Of a DNA stretch of 64,000 nucleotides, positions 24,301-35,419 are shown in pieces. Within the stretch, counting starts at the first letter, position 1; each line of letters starts with the position of its first letter. Source of the stretch: Leptodontidium sp. MPI-SDFR-AT-0119 (taxonomy: Eukaryota; Ascomycota; Leotiomycetes; Helotiales; Leptodontidiaceae); assembly GCA_020726505.1 (NCBI GenBank), contig JAHLEZ010000011.1, forward strand, positions 1,612,001 through 1,676,000, written 5' to 3'. Made by a program: the position numbers and the translations under genes. Under the pieces are notes generated by a model. It was given only the letters and a program-made list of their open reading frames with translations, did no database searches and was not told the origin of the DNA.

Positions 24301-25907
24301 TGTCGGGATGATGTCAGGATGGATGAAGACTTACTCTCTCCCGCCATCTAATCCCAGGGATCATGACTAGGTCTTGTTTCAATGGGTAGCTCGAAACCAT
24401 AGCAGCTAGGATATCCCAGGATATCATACTTTCGAAGGCACCAAGAATCCGCGAAGAACTTCACCTCCAATACCCACTATGGATTGGAATGTCCTCTGCT
24501 TGTTCCGCCTGGACAATTGGGTCCTAGTAGTCTCTTCCATTTGCTTCCCAACACTTATTGATATCGAGTTGAAAGGTGTTGGGTCTCACAAGGAGCTCTC
24601 GTACAACATCCCACGAGAGGCTGCATTGAGTCGCTTCGGTGGAGGTATTCTGTTATGCAGGTGATCGATCAAATGCGTGAAGGAGGCGTCGAGTCTTCAA
24701 TTGGTGTAACCCCACGGGGCTCCGAATGTCCTTCATTTGCTGCTTTTCAGCTCCGAATCATCCGCCAACTAGTTCCCTGGGCCGTTTGTTGGCTTGCAGA
24801 TGCCAGTATTTCTCAAGCCACTCTGGCGTCTCCATCTCTCATTATATGGCGAATCTCGATGGGGGAAGGCCGGTCGCGGGCTGGCAGCGGTGAGGAGATG
24901 TCGGGACCTCTAACATCGGCTGGAGAAGCAGAGGCAGATCTCAAACCGCTTCTCCCTTCCTTTGGCGCCTTTGGACGACGTTCGACTGCATCGTGTGACC
25001 GACTTGAAGCTTACTGGTATGGCTGACTCGGGACGTATTGGTGGGGGAGTCCATTCTCCTCCTGCTTCTAGGGTGTGAAAAGAGGCCGGACAGGAAGCCG
25101 GAAGGGAAGCCGACCCCTCGAGATACCATGATGCCAGGACCCCCAACTCGCCAAAACGGAGGCTTATGCACGAGACTGATCAAACTCCTCTTGGCATGCA
25201 AGTCGCACGGCTGAGTTCGCCCATTATTGGCTGGTTCTGATGTCCCTGGAAGCATCCGACGTCGTGGTGGTTGGCCACTAAAAGCTTAGGGACGCAGCGG
25301 TCTGAAAAACTAACGAAGTAAAGAGCAACAAATTTCTAGGAGGATCGGAGCTGTTCAAGTACTGAAAGGGAGCGTCCTCTTTTCTCTGCGGTGTGGATTG
25401 ACCTTTGCTTCTGAGGTCCAGTTGTTTATTCATTTCTTTTTTGGCTCTGCCCTGCCCTGCTCTGCTCTGATAGCCTAACGCCCCCATACATACTAAAAGC
25501 ACAGTACCCCACTAAGGCTGCTCTTATCGAGCGCCCCAGCTGTGCAGCGTCTCGTTAGCGTGCCGATAAAGAAGCCCTGGTGGTTCATTTTCTCGGTTCG
25601 TCACTTTCGGAGAGGTACCTTCTCTTCTCTTCTCGCTCTCCTCTTCTCATACCACCTTTTACCTACCATCCTACAAGGACGGACGACCAAAGGAAGCTTC
25701 GTTCTTGTCACAGAGAGAGCTCCTCTCTTCACAGCATCGTCTTTCTTTCCTCTTTATTCTTTGATATTGTGCCAGCTTTCTGCGGCCAGTACGAACACCT
25801 TCGTTCTCTTTCATCGGTCGCAGGAGTTTGAGTTTACCGCCTCACCACCTCCCAAGCTACAAATACGCTCCTCGAACACCTACACCTGCTTGACCATAAT
25901 ACACAAG
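18309..25907. other. Long gene-free stretch, about 7.6 kb
   Basis: I find no frame with a recognisable domain, no tRNA or rRNA and no transposase, integrase or reverse transcriptase motif. Frames up to 145 codons exist but overlap others on the opposite strand and look random. The last 400 bp are strongly pyrimidine-rich (runs of TCTTCTCT and CTCTTCTC near 25620-25660), as in leaders of highly expressed fungal genes, and belong to the trehalase promoter/leader. One stress-element-like CCCCT is seen at about 25114, too little to claim regulation. The rest may be decayed transposon or regulatory DNA. Confidence 0.5.
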
Positions 25908-28387
25908 ATGTCCTCTCCGGTGAAGGCACGAGCTGCAAATGCAGCTGCAGACACGAACGAGATCGACGTATATTCGGCCTCGCACGTCTACTACGGTCCA
26001 AATGCCCACCACAAGCAACACAACCACTTCCGAACTCGAACCTACTCCACCGTAAGTTGCAATCCTTGCTTGCTTGCTTTCTTCCCACAAAGATTCTGAC
26101 CCTCCACAGAACCAAAGTCCTACTAAAGCAATTGATCGGTCTACTTTGAAGATGCCAATCAGACGAGGAAGCCACGGTAGGTGGGCGTGATCGACATGGA
26201 AATTCAATTGCTAATAGACTCTACAGATGAGACTACCCTACTGCCCAACAGATTCCACCTGCACGTAGATCGAACAATGAAGCTCTTGGAAGCTCAGGAG
26301 GCAACCAACGGCAAATTCCAAATTACAATTGAGGATCTGGGACCAAAGGTGAGAGCACAGCTAGCATTCTTTAGACCGCAACAATGGGCTGATCTTTGAA
26401 TCATAGTCTATCGCTCTCGGAACAGCCGCTTCGGGCGGTTACAAGTTGAGAGAAGTTCGTGGCACCTATGTTCTATCCAACCTCCTACAAGAGCTTTACC
26501 TGGCTAAGGAGAATGGTCAAACCCACATCTTCCTAGACGAGTCTCGCATCAATGAGAACCCAGTCAACCGACTCTCCCGATTGATTACAAATGAGTTCTG
26601 GGACAACTTGACTCGAGTCATCGACGGATCGGTCATTGAGAAGGCTGGCAAGGACCCTAAGGATTGGACTGGCGATCCCCGCCCACGTATCTACGTCCCT
26701 CACGGAGCTCCTGAGCAATATGAATACTACTGCCAGGTCGCAAAGGACAGACCCGAGATTCGTTTGGATGTCTGCTCACTTCCAGAAAAGATTACCCCAG
26801 AGTACGTTCGCGATCTCAACGACAAGCCAGGGCTTTTGGCAGTCGCGATGGAGTCAAAGTTCGATGAGAAGTCCGGCAAGACTATCTTGAAGGGTGTCCC
26901 ATTCGTGGTTCCTGGTGGTCGGTTCAACGAGCTCTATGGCTGGGATTCATACATGGAGTCTCTGGGTCTGATAGCAAGTGAAAAGGTACACCTCGCAAAG
27001 AACATGGTTACCAACTTCGTTTTCTGCATCCAGCACTACGGAAAGATCCTAAACGCAACCCGCTCTTACTACCTTAGTCGATCCCAACCACCATTTTTGA
27101 CGGACATGGCTCTTCGTGTTTTCGACCGTATCAAGCACGAAGATGACGCCCTCGATTTCTTGAAGACCGCCACACTAGCTGCAATGAAAGAGTATGAATC
27201 CGTATGGATTGCTGCTCCCCGCATTGATAAGAGAACAGGCTTGTCTCGGTACAGACCGGAGGGATTAGGAGTTCCCCCCGAGACGGAAGCTTCACACTTC
27301 ACTCACATCTTGGAGCCATACGCTAAGAAGCTGAGCCTTTCTACTGAGGAGTTTGTGAAGGGATACAACAACGGTTCAATCAAGGAGCCAGAGCTAGATC
27401 GGTACTTCATGCACGACCGAGCAGTCCGAGAGTCAGGCCACGATACTTCCTATCGATTGGAGAAGGTGTGTGCCAACCTAGCTACAATTGATCTCAACTG
27501 CCTCCTCTTCAAGTACGAGAAGGATATCTCACAGATCATCCGTCTTCATTTCAACGATGCTCTACCAGTCCCAGCCGAATTCTGCCATGGCAAGATTAAG
27601 CCCGGACACATTATGACCTCCTCATTCTGGGAGCGCCGTGCGAGAGTTCGCAAGGTTGCAATCGACAAGTACCTGTGGAACGAGGAAAAGGGAATGTTCT
27701 TTGATTATGACACTGTCAAGAAGGAACAATGCACCTATGAGAGCTGTACCACCCTCTGGTCCTTGTGGTCTGGAGTTGCTTCTCCCGCTCAAGCCTCCCG
27801 TCTTGTAAATGGTGCACTCCCGCTCTTTGAAGAAGCTGGAGGTTTGGCATCTGGTACCGAGAAGTCCCGTGGTGTTATTGGTCTCGACCGTCCCAATCGG
27901 CAGTGGGATTACCCATATGGCTGGGCACCTCAGCAGATGCTCGCTTGGGGTGGACTCATCCGATATGGATATGAAGAGGACGCTCAGCGACTTGTATACA
28001 AGTGGCTTCTGATGATGACAAAGGCCTTTGTTGATTACAATGGCGTAGTTGTTGAGAAATACGATGTCACTCGGATGGCTGATCCCCATAAGGTCGATGC
28101 AGAGTACGGTAACCAGGGACTAGACTTTAAAGGAGTCGCCAGGGAGGGGTAAGTTACAGTCATCCATCCCCTACGAGACCAGATGACTAACATTCCACAG
28201 TTTCGGATGGGTCAATGCTTCATACGTTTATGGCCTTCAGCTGATCAATGCCCACGCGCGACGTGCCCTTGGCACTTTGACCAGCTTCGAGACCTTCGAC
28301 CGCGCAACTGCCCAGATTGCTGAGTCTGTTGAGACTTCGTCCGATCACGAAGACTCGATCAACGACTCTATCGAGATCTACGACTAG
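25908..28387 (+). CDS. NTH1: Neutral trehalase (GH37)
   Basis: Hydrolyses trehalose to two glucose molecules in the cytosol, releasing stored sugar after stress or at germination. Five exons (25908-26051, 26110-26176, 26227-26348, 26407-28148, 28201-28387) give 753 residues, the usual length. Both trehalase signatures are present: '[15 protein letters not shown]' and '[10 protein letters not shown]'. Near the C-terminus are 'EKYDV' and '[19 protein letters not shown]', as expected in the catalytic barrel. N-terminal 'RTRTYS' and 'RRGS' fit PKA-type phosphosites known to activate fungal neutral trehalases through 14-3-3 binding. The Ca-binding loop of yeast Nth1 (D.D.N.Q.TI.D) reads '[12 protein letters not shown]' here, so two of the acidic ligands and the Asn are replaced. 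There is no signal peptide, consistent with the neutral rather than the acid enzyme. Splice sites are clean, and the gene looks intact. Confidence 0.97.
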
Positions 28388-30157
28388 TTCCTCCCTCTGC
28401 ATACACACCTCATCTTGCGTTTGCCCCTATCTCTACTTCGGTAGAAACAAACGGACAAACGCACAGTCGATACGACGGTACATACACACTCACGCTTTTA
28501 TGATTCTCCTACTTTTTCCTCATTGCATGCATAGCATTGCATCGGCGGGCAAGTTTTTCTCTGGGTTCCTCATGACGGCCAAAAGACACGGACAGACACA
28601 CCAAGATGGTTACGTACAGATGAGCAATGACTTTGCCGCGCTAGATACCCCCTAGATGGTCATTTTTTCGTCCCTTGCTTTTCACATGGGTTGTTTTTCA
28701 TTCCTCGGCCTCTTTTTCTCTTTTACGAATGGTCTCATGTCCTCATTCGATGGCTTCCTCTTGGGGGTATGGGTGATGAATGGGAGGCACATCTCGGGGC
28801 GTTATCAAAGAGAGAAAAATGCCCTTTGAGGGTTTATGAAATTGCGGATTTGAGCGACTGCTTTTGCTGTGCTTTTACTGATGGCTGTACATTATGGTTC
28901 TCGCGGACACATCAAAACGTACTCACGTTCTTCTTCGTCGGTTGTACATATCTTACTACTAATAGACCGGTCGATTGATCTGTGAATTTGTCTTCCTTTG
29001 TTTGCTGTGAAGCGATGATATGAGATTGATAATGTAGAAGCAGTTAGATTCTAATCCTGTCTGCTGATTCAGCGAAGTTATGGATGACACGATGAAGTAG
29101 TCTTCAGTCTATGCAAAGCCATGCTCGAATTACAAGTCTCCCGGTATGGTCTTAAAACGGTCGAGATGAAGCTAGACCTTGACTGCTCGTTCAACACTCG
29201 TCCTCCTTTTCGTTTCATGGAGGCTTGCGGAACCTAGGTAAGCTGACCTTCGTTCATAGCTTATCTTCAATCTCCCTTTTCCTCAATCTCGGCTTTCTTA
29301 ACTTTACTTATTCTTTTGTGAACAAGAAATGAGAGATTGAGCTATGGGATGAATGATGAAATTTAGAAGGAGAGTGAAGAAGAATGTCTTCTCCGGCTCT
29401 ATCTTTGGTTATAGTTGGAGATTGGATTTGAGATTTGTGATTTGAGATTTGAGGTTCTTTGGTAGGTCAAGGTCGTGGGTAGGCCGGTCAGGAAGGAAAG
29501 TTTTAAACATTCAGGAGGCGCAGCACTTGATTTACTACAGTGCAGGATGTTAGGATAGGCATAGAATGGCTTTCGTGCTTATTTCACAGAGGGTGCTGAG
29601 CCCGGCTATTAGATGAAGGTTGCTGGTTGCAGGATCTTAGGGACCAACCAGCTGTGTAGGTAACACAACCCAATGACAAAACAGCCCATCCATAGCAAGC
29701 ATGTCACGGGATCGCTCTTTTTAGCGCGTGTTTAGCTTCTATTCTCCCGTCGCGTAATATTTATAAGCGCGTCTCCTGTTTCTTTGTTTGTTTGTTTGCT
29801 TGCTTGCTTGGAAGTCAACTCGCCATCTCGCATTGCCCTCTTTCCCTCCCAACACCAATTTAGAACCAAAATTGCACCAGAATTTTATCTTTGCTTTGCA
29901 GATTTAACGTAAGTTGGCGCTGTAAAAGTTCTGTCCTATTTTCATGCACTTAATTCCCTTTGCTGATCATATAACTTGCAGCTTGCAAACGAGTGAAGCG
30001 GGCAAACGCTCACTCAGCGGTCTCGCCCTTCCAAACCTTTCGCGACATATCGAACTTGAGTTTCTACTTGGACAAGCTAGTCTATAGAAGACTGTACCTT
30101 TCGATCCTGTCACTGATTCTCTCTGCCGAATAGCGATTAGCGCCCAGTGACCTGAAA
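28388..30157. other. Trehalase 3' region and BTB-1 promoter/leader, with a probable leader intron
   Basis: No gene. A TTTG/CTTG microsatellite lies near 29780-29812. Just before BTB-1 there is a convincing GTAAGT (29909) .. CTTGCAG (29981) pair with a GCTGATC branch site, so the 5' leader of BTB-1 probably carries a 73-nt intron. Reading frames after the trehalase stop show no known domain. Confidence 0.5.
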
Positions 30158-31327
30158 ATGGTCGTTCGGATTCTTACGTTCGATCCGGATGGAGACCTTT
30201 ATCTGCGTCTCACATACCCGCTAGAGAAGATCTCTCCCTTCAAGACAGAAGATGGAGCAAAGGCAGATACTGGTGGAAATGCCTCCGATTCTTGGACAAA
30301 CGCAGTGGTGCTACTCCCACCTGGAAGTGCTTATGGCAGTACAGTGGCTGTGGAAGATACCCATTCGGACTCCGCCGAGGAAGCACCCAAGAAGGTCGAC
30401 ATGCTGGTCTCCAGCAAGCATCTGATGCTCGCCAGCCCTGTTTTCAAGGCCATGTTTCGACGTGGGGGCTTTCTCGAGGGCAACAAGTTACAATCCGGTG
30501 GCGTCGTGGTCATCCCCTTTCCCGACGATGATCCCGATATCTTCAAGATCCTGCTAAATATCGTCCACGGCCGCGTCAGACAAGTCCCTGAAAAGGTCGG
30601 CATCGATGACCTGACAGGTCTTGCCATACTGGTCGACAAGTATCAAATGCACGAGGTTGTCGAGTTTCATGTGAGGATGTGGATGCTCGCACTCCAGAAG
30701 TCATTGCCGACCAAGTTGGACTCCACATTGCTAGCTTGGATCAGCGTATGCTACGTGTTTCGATTGTCGGCTGAATATCGACAAGTTACTCGACTGGCTG
30801 AGTTGGAGAGTTGTGGTCCGCTTGGAGTAGAGGAAGAGCAGGATCTTCCCATTCCAGCACATGTCCTTGGTATGTCCAATTGTCATAATGTAAATAGAAA
30901 AGGTGCTGACTGAGTTCCAGACAGGATTGAGAGACACAGGCAAGCGATCATCGCGTCCTTGCTTGGTACTATTATAGGAATCATGGGCGCATATAATAAA
31001 GCTAGCGTGATTTGCCCAAGTATCTACAACGACAACCTGGAGAGCAGAAATTATGCCTGTGATTCCATGATCGTGGGCTCAATGCTGAAGAGTGCGTCAA
31101 GTCAGGGTCTGTGGCCGCTGCCACTGGCGCCTTATCCTGGGCGATCAATTAAGCAAACCGCCGAGGAAACCAGGAAGTTGAAGCTGGTGGCAATGTGTGA
31201 TGCGCCTTTTAATTATTGGGGCCAGAGTTCCCCCCTCCCTGCTCATGGAGTGATCAAATACCTTCATGATGCAGCTTCTCGTGCAGAAAAGGAATGTGAA
31301 GGTCTTGCCTTCGACGGTGCGACATGA
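30158..31327 (+). CDS. BTB/POZ-domain protein (BTB-1)
   Basis: Two exons (30158-30869, 30921-31327; intron GTATGT..TTCCAG, phase 1) give 372 residues. The protein opens with 'ILTFDPDGDLYLRL', shared by its local relatives, followed by an acidic linker. The BTB core then reads 'VSSKHLMLASPVFKAMF', 'GGFLEGNKL', 'IPFPDDDPDIFKILLNIVHGR' and 'LAILVDKYQMHEVV'. After the intron comes the conserved tail 'DRIERHRQAII', 'CDSMIVGSMLKSASSQGLWP'. BTB domains mediate dimerisation and often bind Cul3 ubiquitin ligase, but no second functional domain (Kelch, MATH, zinc finger) is present, so the role is unknown. The same intron position and phase recur in BTB-2, BTB-3 and BTB-4, which shows common descent. 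Confidence 0.88.
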
Positions 31328-32254
31328 GAAGCACCAAGTCACAGCTCACTGAGACCCATTCTCTGCATTTCCATTCATGGACAGTACTACACCTCTAGAT
31401 ACCTTATTTTGCGAACAGATTTGCTAAAGGGAATCCCCGGAGGATGCACTGCGCGCCAAAGTTACACTGTATTTTTTCGTTTCCGTCTTTGAACAGCGTA
31501 AATGTACTTTATCAACTCACAAAACCAAACCAAATAAACCACCAAAGCATAAAAAGTGGCTATTAAAGTTTCAGTGATGTTTAACCAGACCTCCTATCAG
31601 GGGGGCGATTTTTCTATCTTAACTTCAAAAGCTGGAAAGGTGGAAAGATTAAATGATGACTTTCTACCGTATCTATCATTTTTTAAATCCTGGGGGAAAG
31701 AAACCCACATTCGGGAATTATGAACGAAGGTATTATCCTAGTGAATAGAACATACTGAGGCCAGACTACATCAAAAAGGTTTCATTCCGAGTATCAAACA
31801 TACAAGGCTTCGCTTAATCGCCTAAACTCGCAACTCTGTCGCCGCGGCTCGAATGACCGAAACCTTTACTAATTGCAGGATATTCGACAAGATGAACAGA
31901 TATAAAGCGCCGTATAGTAAAATATGGTGAGTCAAAGTTAGAGAATGGGTGTCTGATGGGACACGGCAAAGTCGTTCTATAACCTAAATATGTTGGAATC
32001 AGATTCGTATTGTGACCACTGGTTCAGAGCTGTGCGTAACATTACTCCGTGAGTTATTATCAATATCCGTCAGACTGATGTTTCTTCGATGATATCCAGA
32101 GTACTTGATTCACAAGAGTCATTAGAGGTTAGAATTCCCAGGTCTAGAGTACTTAACTGAGAGAAATTACCTCTGGGATCAGTCCAGACTTTTCTCTCCA
32201 CTGCTTTCAAGCACTTTTCAATATTGATCAGCACTGCACAGAAATACATCAGAA
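31328..32254. other. Intergenic between BTB-1 and the BTB relic
   Basis: AT-rich spacer of 927 bp. I see no gene; possible polyadenylation-type 'AAATAAA' stretches occur near 31532. Confidence 0.4.
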
Positions 32255-32640
32255 ATGGCTGTCGAGTTCCTCACCTTTGACAAAGATGGGGGAGATCTTC
32301 TGCACATCATCGGACCACACAAATAGAAACCCGTGATGGCTCTGACAATCAAAGTGAAATCGATAATTTGATCGCCATGAGGGCTTTCTTCATCGGACAA
32401 GGTCGACGAGCCGTGTGAAACAAAGGTCGAGACACCAAAAAAAAAAAAAAAAAAAGGCGTCTACATGGTAGTTGTGTCTCGAAACGGCATTGCAGTATCT
32501 CCTGTATTCAAGACCATGTTACGAAAGGGGCCAGTTCGAGGAACGAAATGATCTCCTGTCAGGAAGAGCCACAGTTCCGTTGCCTGACGAAGACACAAAG
32601 ATCATGACATCAGGGGTGATATGCTCGTCTTTGTCAATTT
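32255..32640 (+). pseudogene. BTB relic with frameshift, stops and an A19 tract
   Basis: Starts 'ATGGCTGTCGAGTTC', encoding 'MAVEFLTFDKDG', nearly the same start as BTB-2. Stops follow within 25 codons. A run of 19 A (32437-32455) lies in what was the acidic linker. Then 'VYMVVVSRNGIAVSPVFKTMLRK' matches the BTB core, and after a frame change 'GQFEERNDLL' and 'ATVPLPDEDTKIM' match the next conserved blocks. The remainder (dimer helices and tail exon) is not recognisable. Spacing between the start and the BTB core (208 bp) is close to that of BTB-2 (218 bp), so this is an in-place dead copy rather than a fragment pasted from elsewhere. Confidence 0.85.
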
Positions 32641-33235
32641 TGGGATTCTTATCCTTCTTCAGCATGTGTGGTTTATAAGACGAAGTAGGATGATCTTCTT
32701 CCGGCTCGAAGACGACAAGTTTCCCAGTCAGAGCTCTGGGGCCACAAAATTTCTAGGTCAGGAATAGAAAATAATCCGAGGACAAGTTTCCACAGCGAAG
32801 GACCAAGAGAGAGATAAGTGAAGTCCACCATCTATTATAAACAAAGCTAGGAGTTCAGGGATAGCGTTAAGCGAGATTTCGATGGCCATAGCTCAGCCTC
32901 GTTTGAACTTCAGCTCAGCCTCCTCTTCAATCTTCTTCCGCAACGAGGCACAAAAGTACCAGCTCCAAGTCAAACATACGAGGAAGAGGGGCCCTTGAAG
33001 CATCACGAAGTCAGTCTGGAACCGAATCCAACGTACATCTCAATACACGAAGGCCGGGACATTCGGAGATCAACTCGCGAGTCTACAGCTGTTGTACTCC
33101 CACTCGTCCGCGACGGGCCATCTCCAGCAATCGACAATCTGCGCATGAGAGAAGGCCGAAAACCGAATATATAAAGAACAGCGGGCGTCTGGACGTGACC
33201 CCAGAGCTACGAAGCCCGCCCGAAAATCGGAAAAG
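32641..33235. other. Intergenic upstream of BTB-2
   Basis: No gene. 'AACCGAATATATAAAGAACAG' near 33155-33180 contains a TATATAAA box about 65 bases before the BTB-2 ATG, a reasonable core promoter. Confidence 0.5.
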
Positions 33236-34392
33236 ATGGCCGTCGAGCTCCTCACATTCGATCCCGATGGCGATCTCCTTCTTCGACTCCCATACCCCGC
33301 AGAAGAAGTTGAGGGAATAAAATCAAAAGATGGCAAGATGGACACGCAAACGGTGGGAGATAATGGTTCTGGAGATAATATGGAAGGAATAATGATACTA
33401 GAGGAAGGGGCTGATGATTTGATGAAAGAGTCTGGTCCTCTAAGGGAAATACACATGCTGGTATCTGCAAAGCACCTCACTGTGGCTTCGCCCGTCTTCC
33501 GAGCCATGCTACAACACAGCAACTTCAAAGAGGGAAATGAGCTTCGAAGATTAGGCAGGGTGGAGGTACCGTTACCTGACGATGACCATGTTGCCTTTGG
33601 AATCATGATGCACATTATTCACGGACGGGTGCGCAAGATCCCCCGGAAAGTCAGTCTCGAGGTCATGACGAATTTATCGATTCTTGTTGATAAGTACCAG
33701 ACACTCGAAGTGTTCGAGTTGATCCTGGACGTGTGGATGCCAGAACTAGAGAAGAACTTTCCTGCCACTTTGAATGACGAGGTGCTTCCTTGGCTCAGCA
33801 TAGCATGGGTGTTCCAGTTGCCAGATCCATTCAAAAAATTGACCAAGATTCTAGAAAACCGGGGTAATGGCATTGTAGACGGGGAAAGGGAGAAAAGTCT
33901 CCCCATCCCAAGTAGGATCTTTGGTACGTTGGAGAGACGCTCGGTTTTCTCGCCCATGTTAATGCAATCCTAGATAAAATCGAGGCTCGGCGTCAGGAAG
34001 CCATCCAAGAAGCTTTAAACCATCTCGAAAGTTTCTTCCGCAAATATCAAGCTCCTGGGGGTGTTTGCAAGGCCTCCAAAAAACCTTTTTATGGCCCACA
34101 CAACATAGCTTGTGACGGGACGATGATAGGAACCTTTCTCCGCAGCGCTTCGTCTCACGATCTATGGCCTGCTCCATTGGCCCCTTTCAAGGGATGGTCC
34201 GTGAGATTTATGACAACTACGATTGGAAGTCTGGACATCAAGTCCATGTGTGATGTCAACAAAGTTCGAGAAAGGTGGGAACCTGAGCCTACAAGGTCAC
34301 ACGGCGTGATGGAGACACTGGATGCACAGATGTATGAAATTGAACAGGGACTTCAAGGACTAGATATTAAAAGTTTCCTTGCGAAGTCATGA
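33236..34392 (+). CDS. BTB/POZ-domain protein (BTB-2)
   Basis: Two exons (33236-33923, 33974-34392; intron GTACGT..TCCTAG, phase 1) encode 368 residues. The start 'MAVELLTFDPDGDLLLRLPYP' matches the family. After an acidic linker, the BTB core shows 'VSAKHLTVASPVFRAML', 'FKEGNEL', 'VEVPLPDDDHVAFGIMMHIIHGR' and 'LSILVDKYQTLEVFE'. The tail exon begins 'DKIEARRQEAIQEAL' and has 'CDGTMIGTFLRSASSHDLWP', parallel to BTB-1. The relic just upstream starts almost identically and is probably its closest relative. A TATATAAA box lies about 65 bp upstream. No further domain is seen; the role in the cell is unknown. Confidence 0.88.
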
Positions 34393-35419
34393 CTACAGCC
34401 AGTTTGAGTCAATGGGGTGCACATGCCTACCCTGCCTGCTGTAATGATCCAGCAGCGGGGAGGCATGTCTGGGAGTATCCAGAGCTCTTGGGTGTTCACT
34501 TCTGAAGTCCACGAGACTGCTATGAGCCGAATAGCCCACTGACTGACCCTCTCGAGAGCTGCCATATCGCCAATTCTTTCTCGGGCTATTGTTCGATGAA
34601 ACTTGGCTTGGTTAAGATTCAAAGCGGAGGGTTGTGGCATGTCTTATCCAAGAAGGCAGATCCAAGGCACGGCAGCGAGTGCGCAAATAAAAGCGTTTTG
34701 GTCGACACGGCAAAGTTCATTGGGACTCGGGTTACTTTTTCATGGAACGATTGAATTATCCCAAGCTCGAGGCAACGAGATTGCATATCGCGATCTAGTT
34801 CTAGAAATATCAACTGGGAATTGGTCTGAAGTTGCTGTAAGTGCCGATTGAGTACCCCCTCGGGATATAAATTGAACTCCTGCACTTCCACCCTGTCCTT
34901 TACTCAATCTTTTGTTCATCGAGCTCGGCACTCCAAATTCCATAGCAGAAGTCGTATTTGACAATTGGTGTGATTTCAGTAGGTTCTCATCAATTCGTAT
35001 TAGTACCTGTTCTGCGAGTGTACTTTATATTTCTGTTTATCCGAATTGTTTTTATCCTCCCTTCCAAGTGCGTATCCAAGTTGTTCTCACGTTTTGGGGA
35101 GTTTGCACCATGCTACGATTAAACGTAAAGAACACATAGAACAAAGCGTGTATTTTCCTCACAGTGTTGCCATTTTGGATGAGAGGGAATCTTCGCAACA
35201 TCTCACCACATTACTCACCTTGTACAGTACTGCTGATCAATCGCCGAGTTAGTGACGATTCACGTGAGGTGTAGGGTTTGTAATCAGCTTTCCACCACCA
35301 AAACGTCATCACGTCTCCTCAAATTCTCTTTATAACAATTTATGACACTTTGATATTTCACCTGGTTCACAAGTGTCTGTTTGTTGGTTTTGTAGCTCCA
35401 ATCAATCGATCGCTTCCAA
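34393..35419. other. Intergenic, bZIP promoter region
   Basis: No gene recognised. 'GGGATATAAATTG' near 34862 is TATA-like but is far from the bZIP start. The region is otherwise featureless to me. Confidence 0.4.

Noticed and set aside
32437..32455. Poly-A tract as the tail of a retrotransposed BTB copy
   Set aside because: The tract lies inside the homologous region with preserved spacing on both sides, not at the 3' end.
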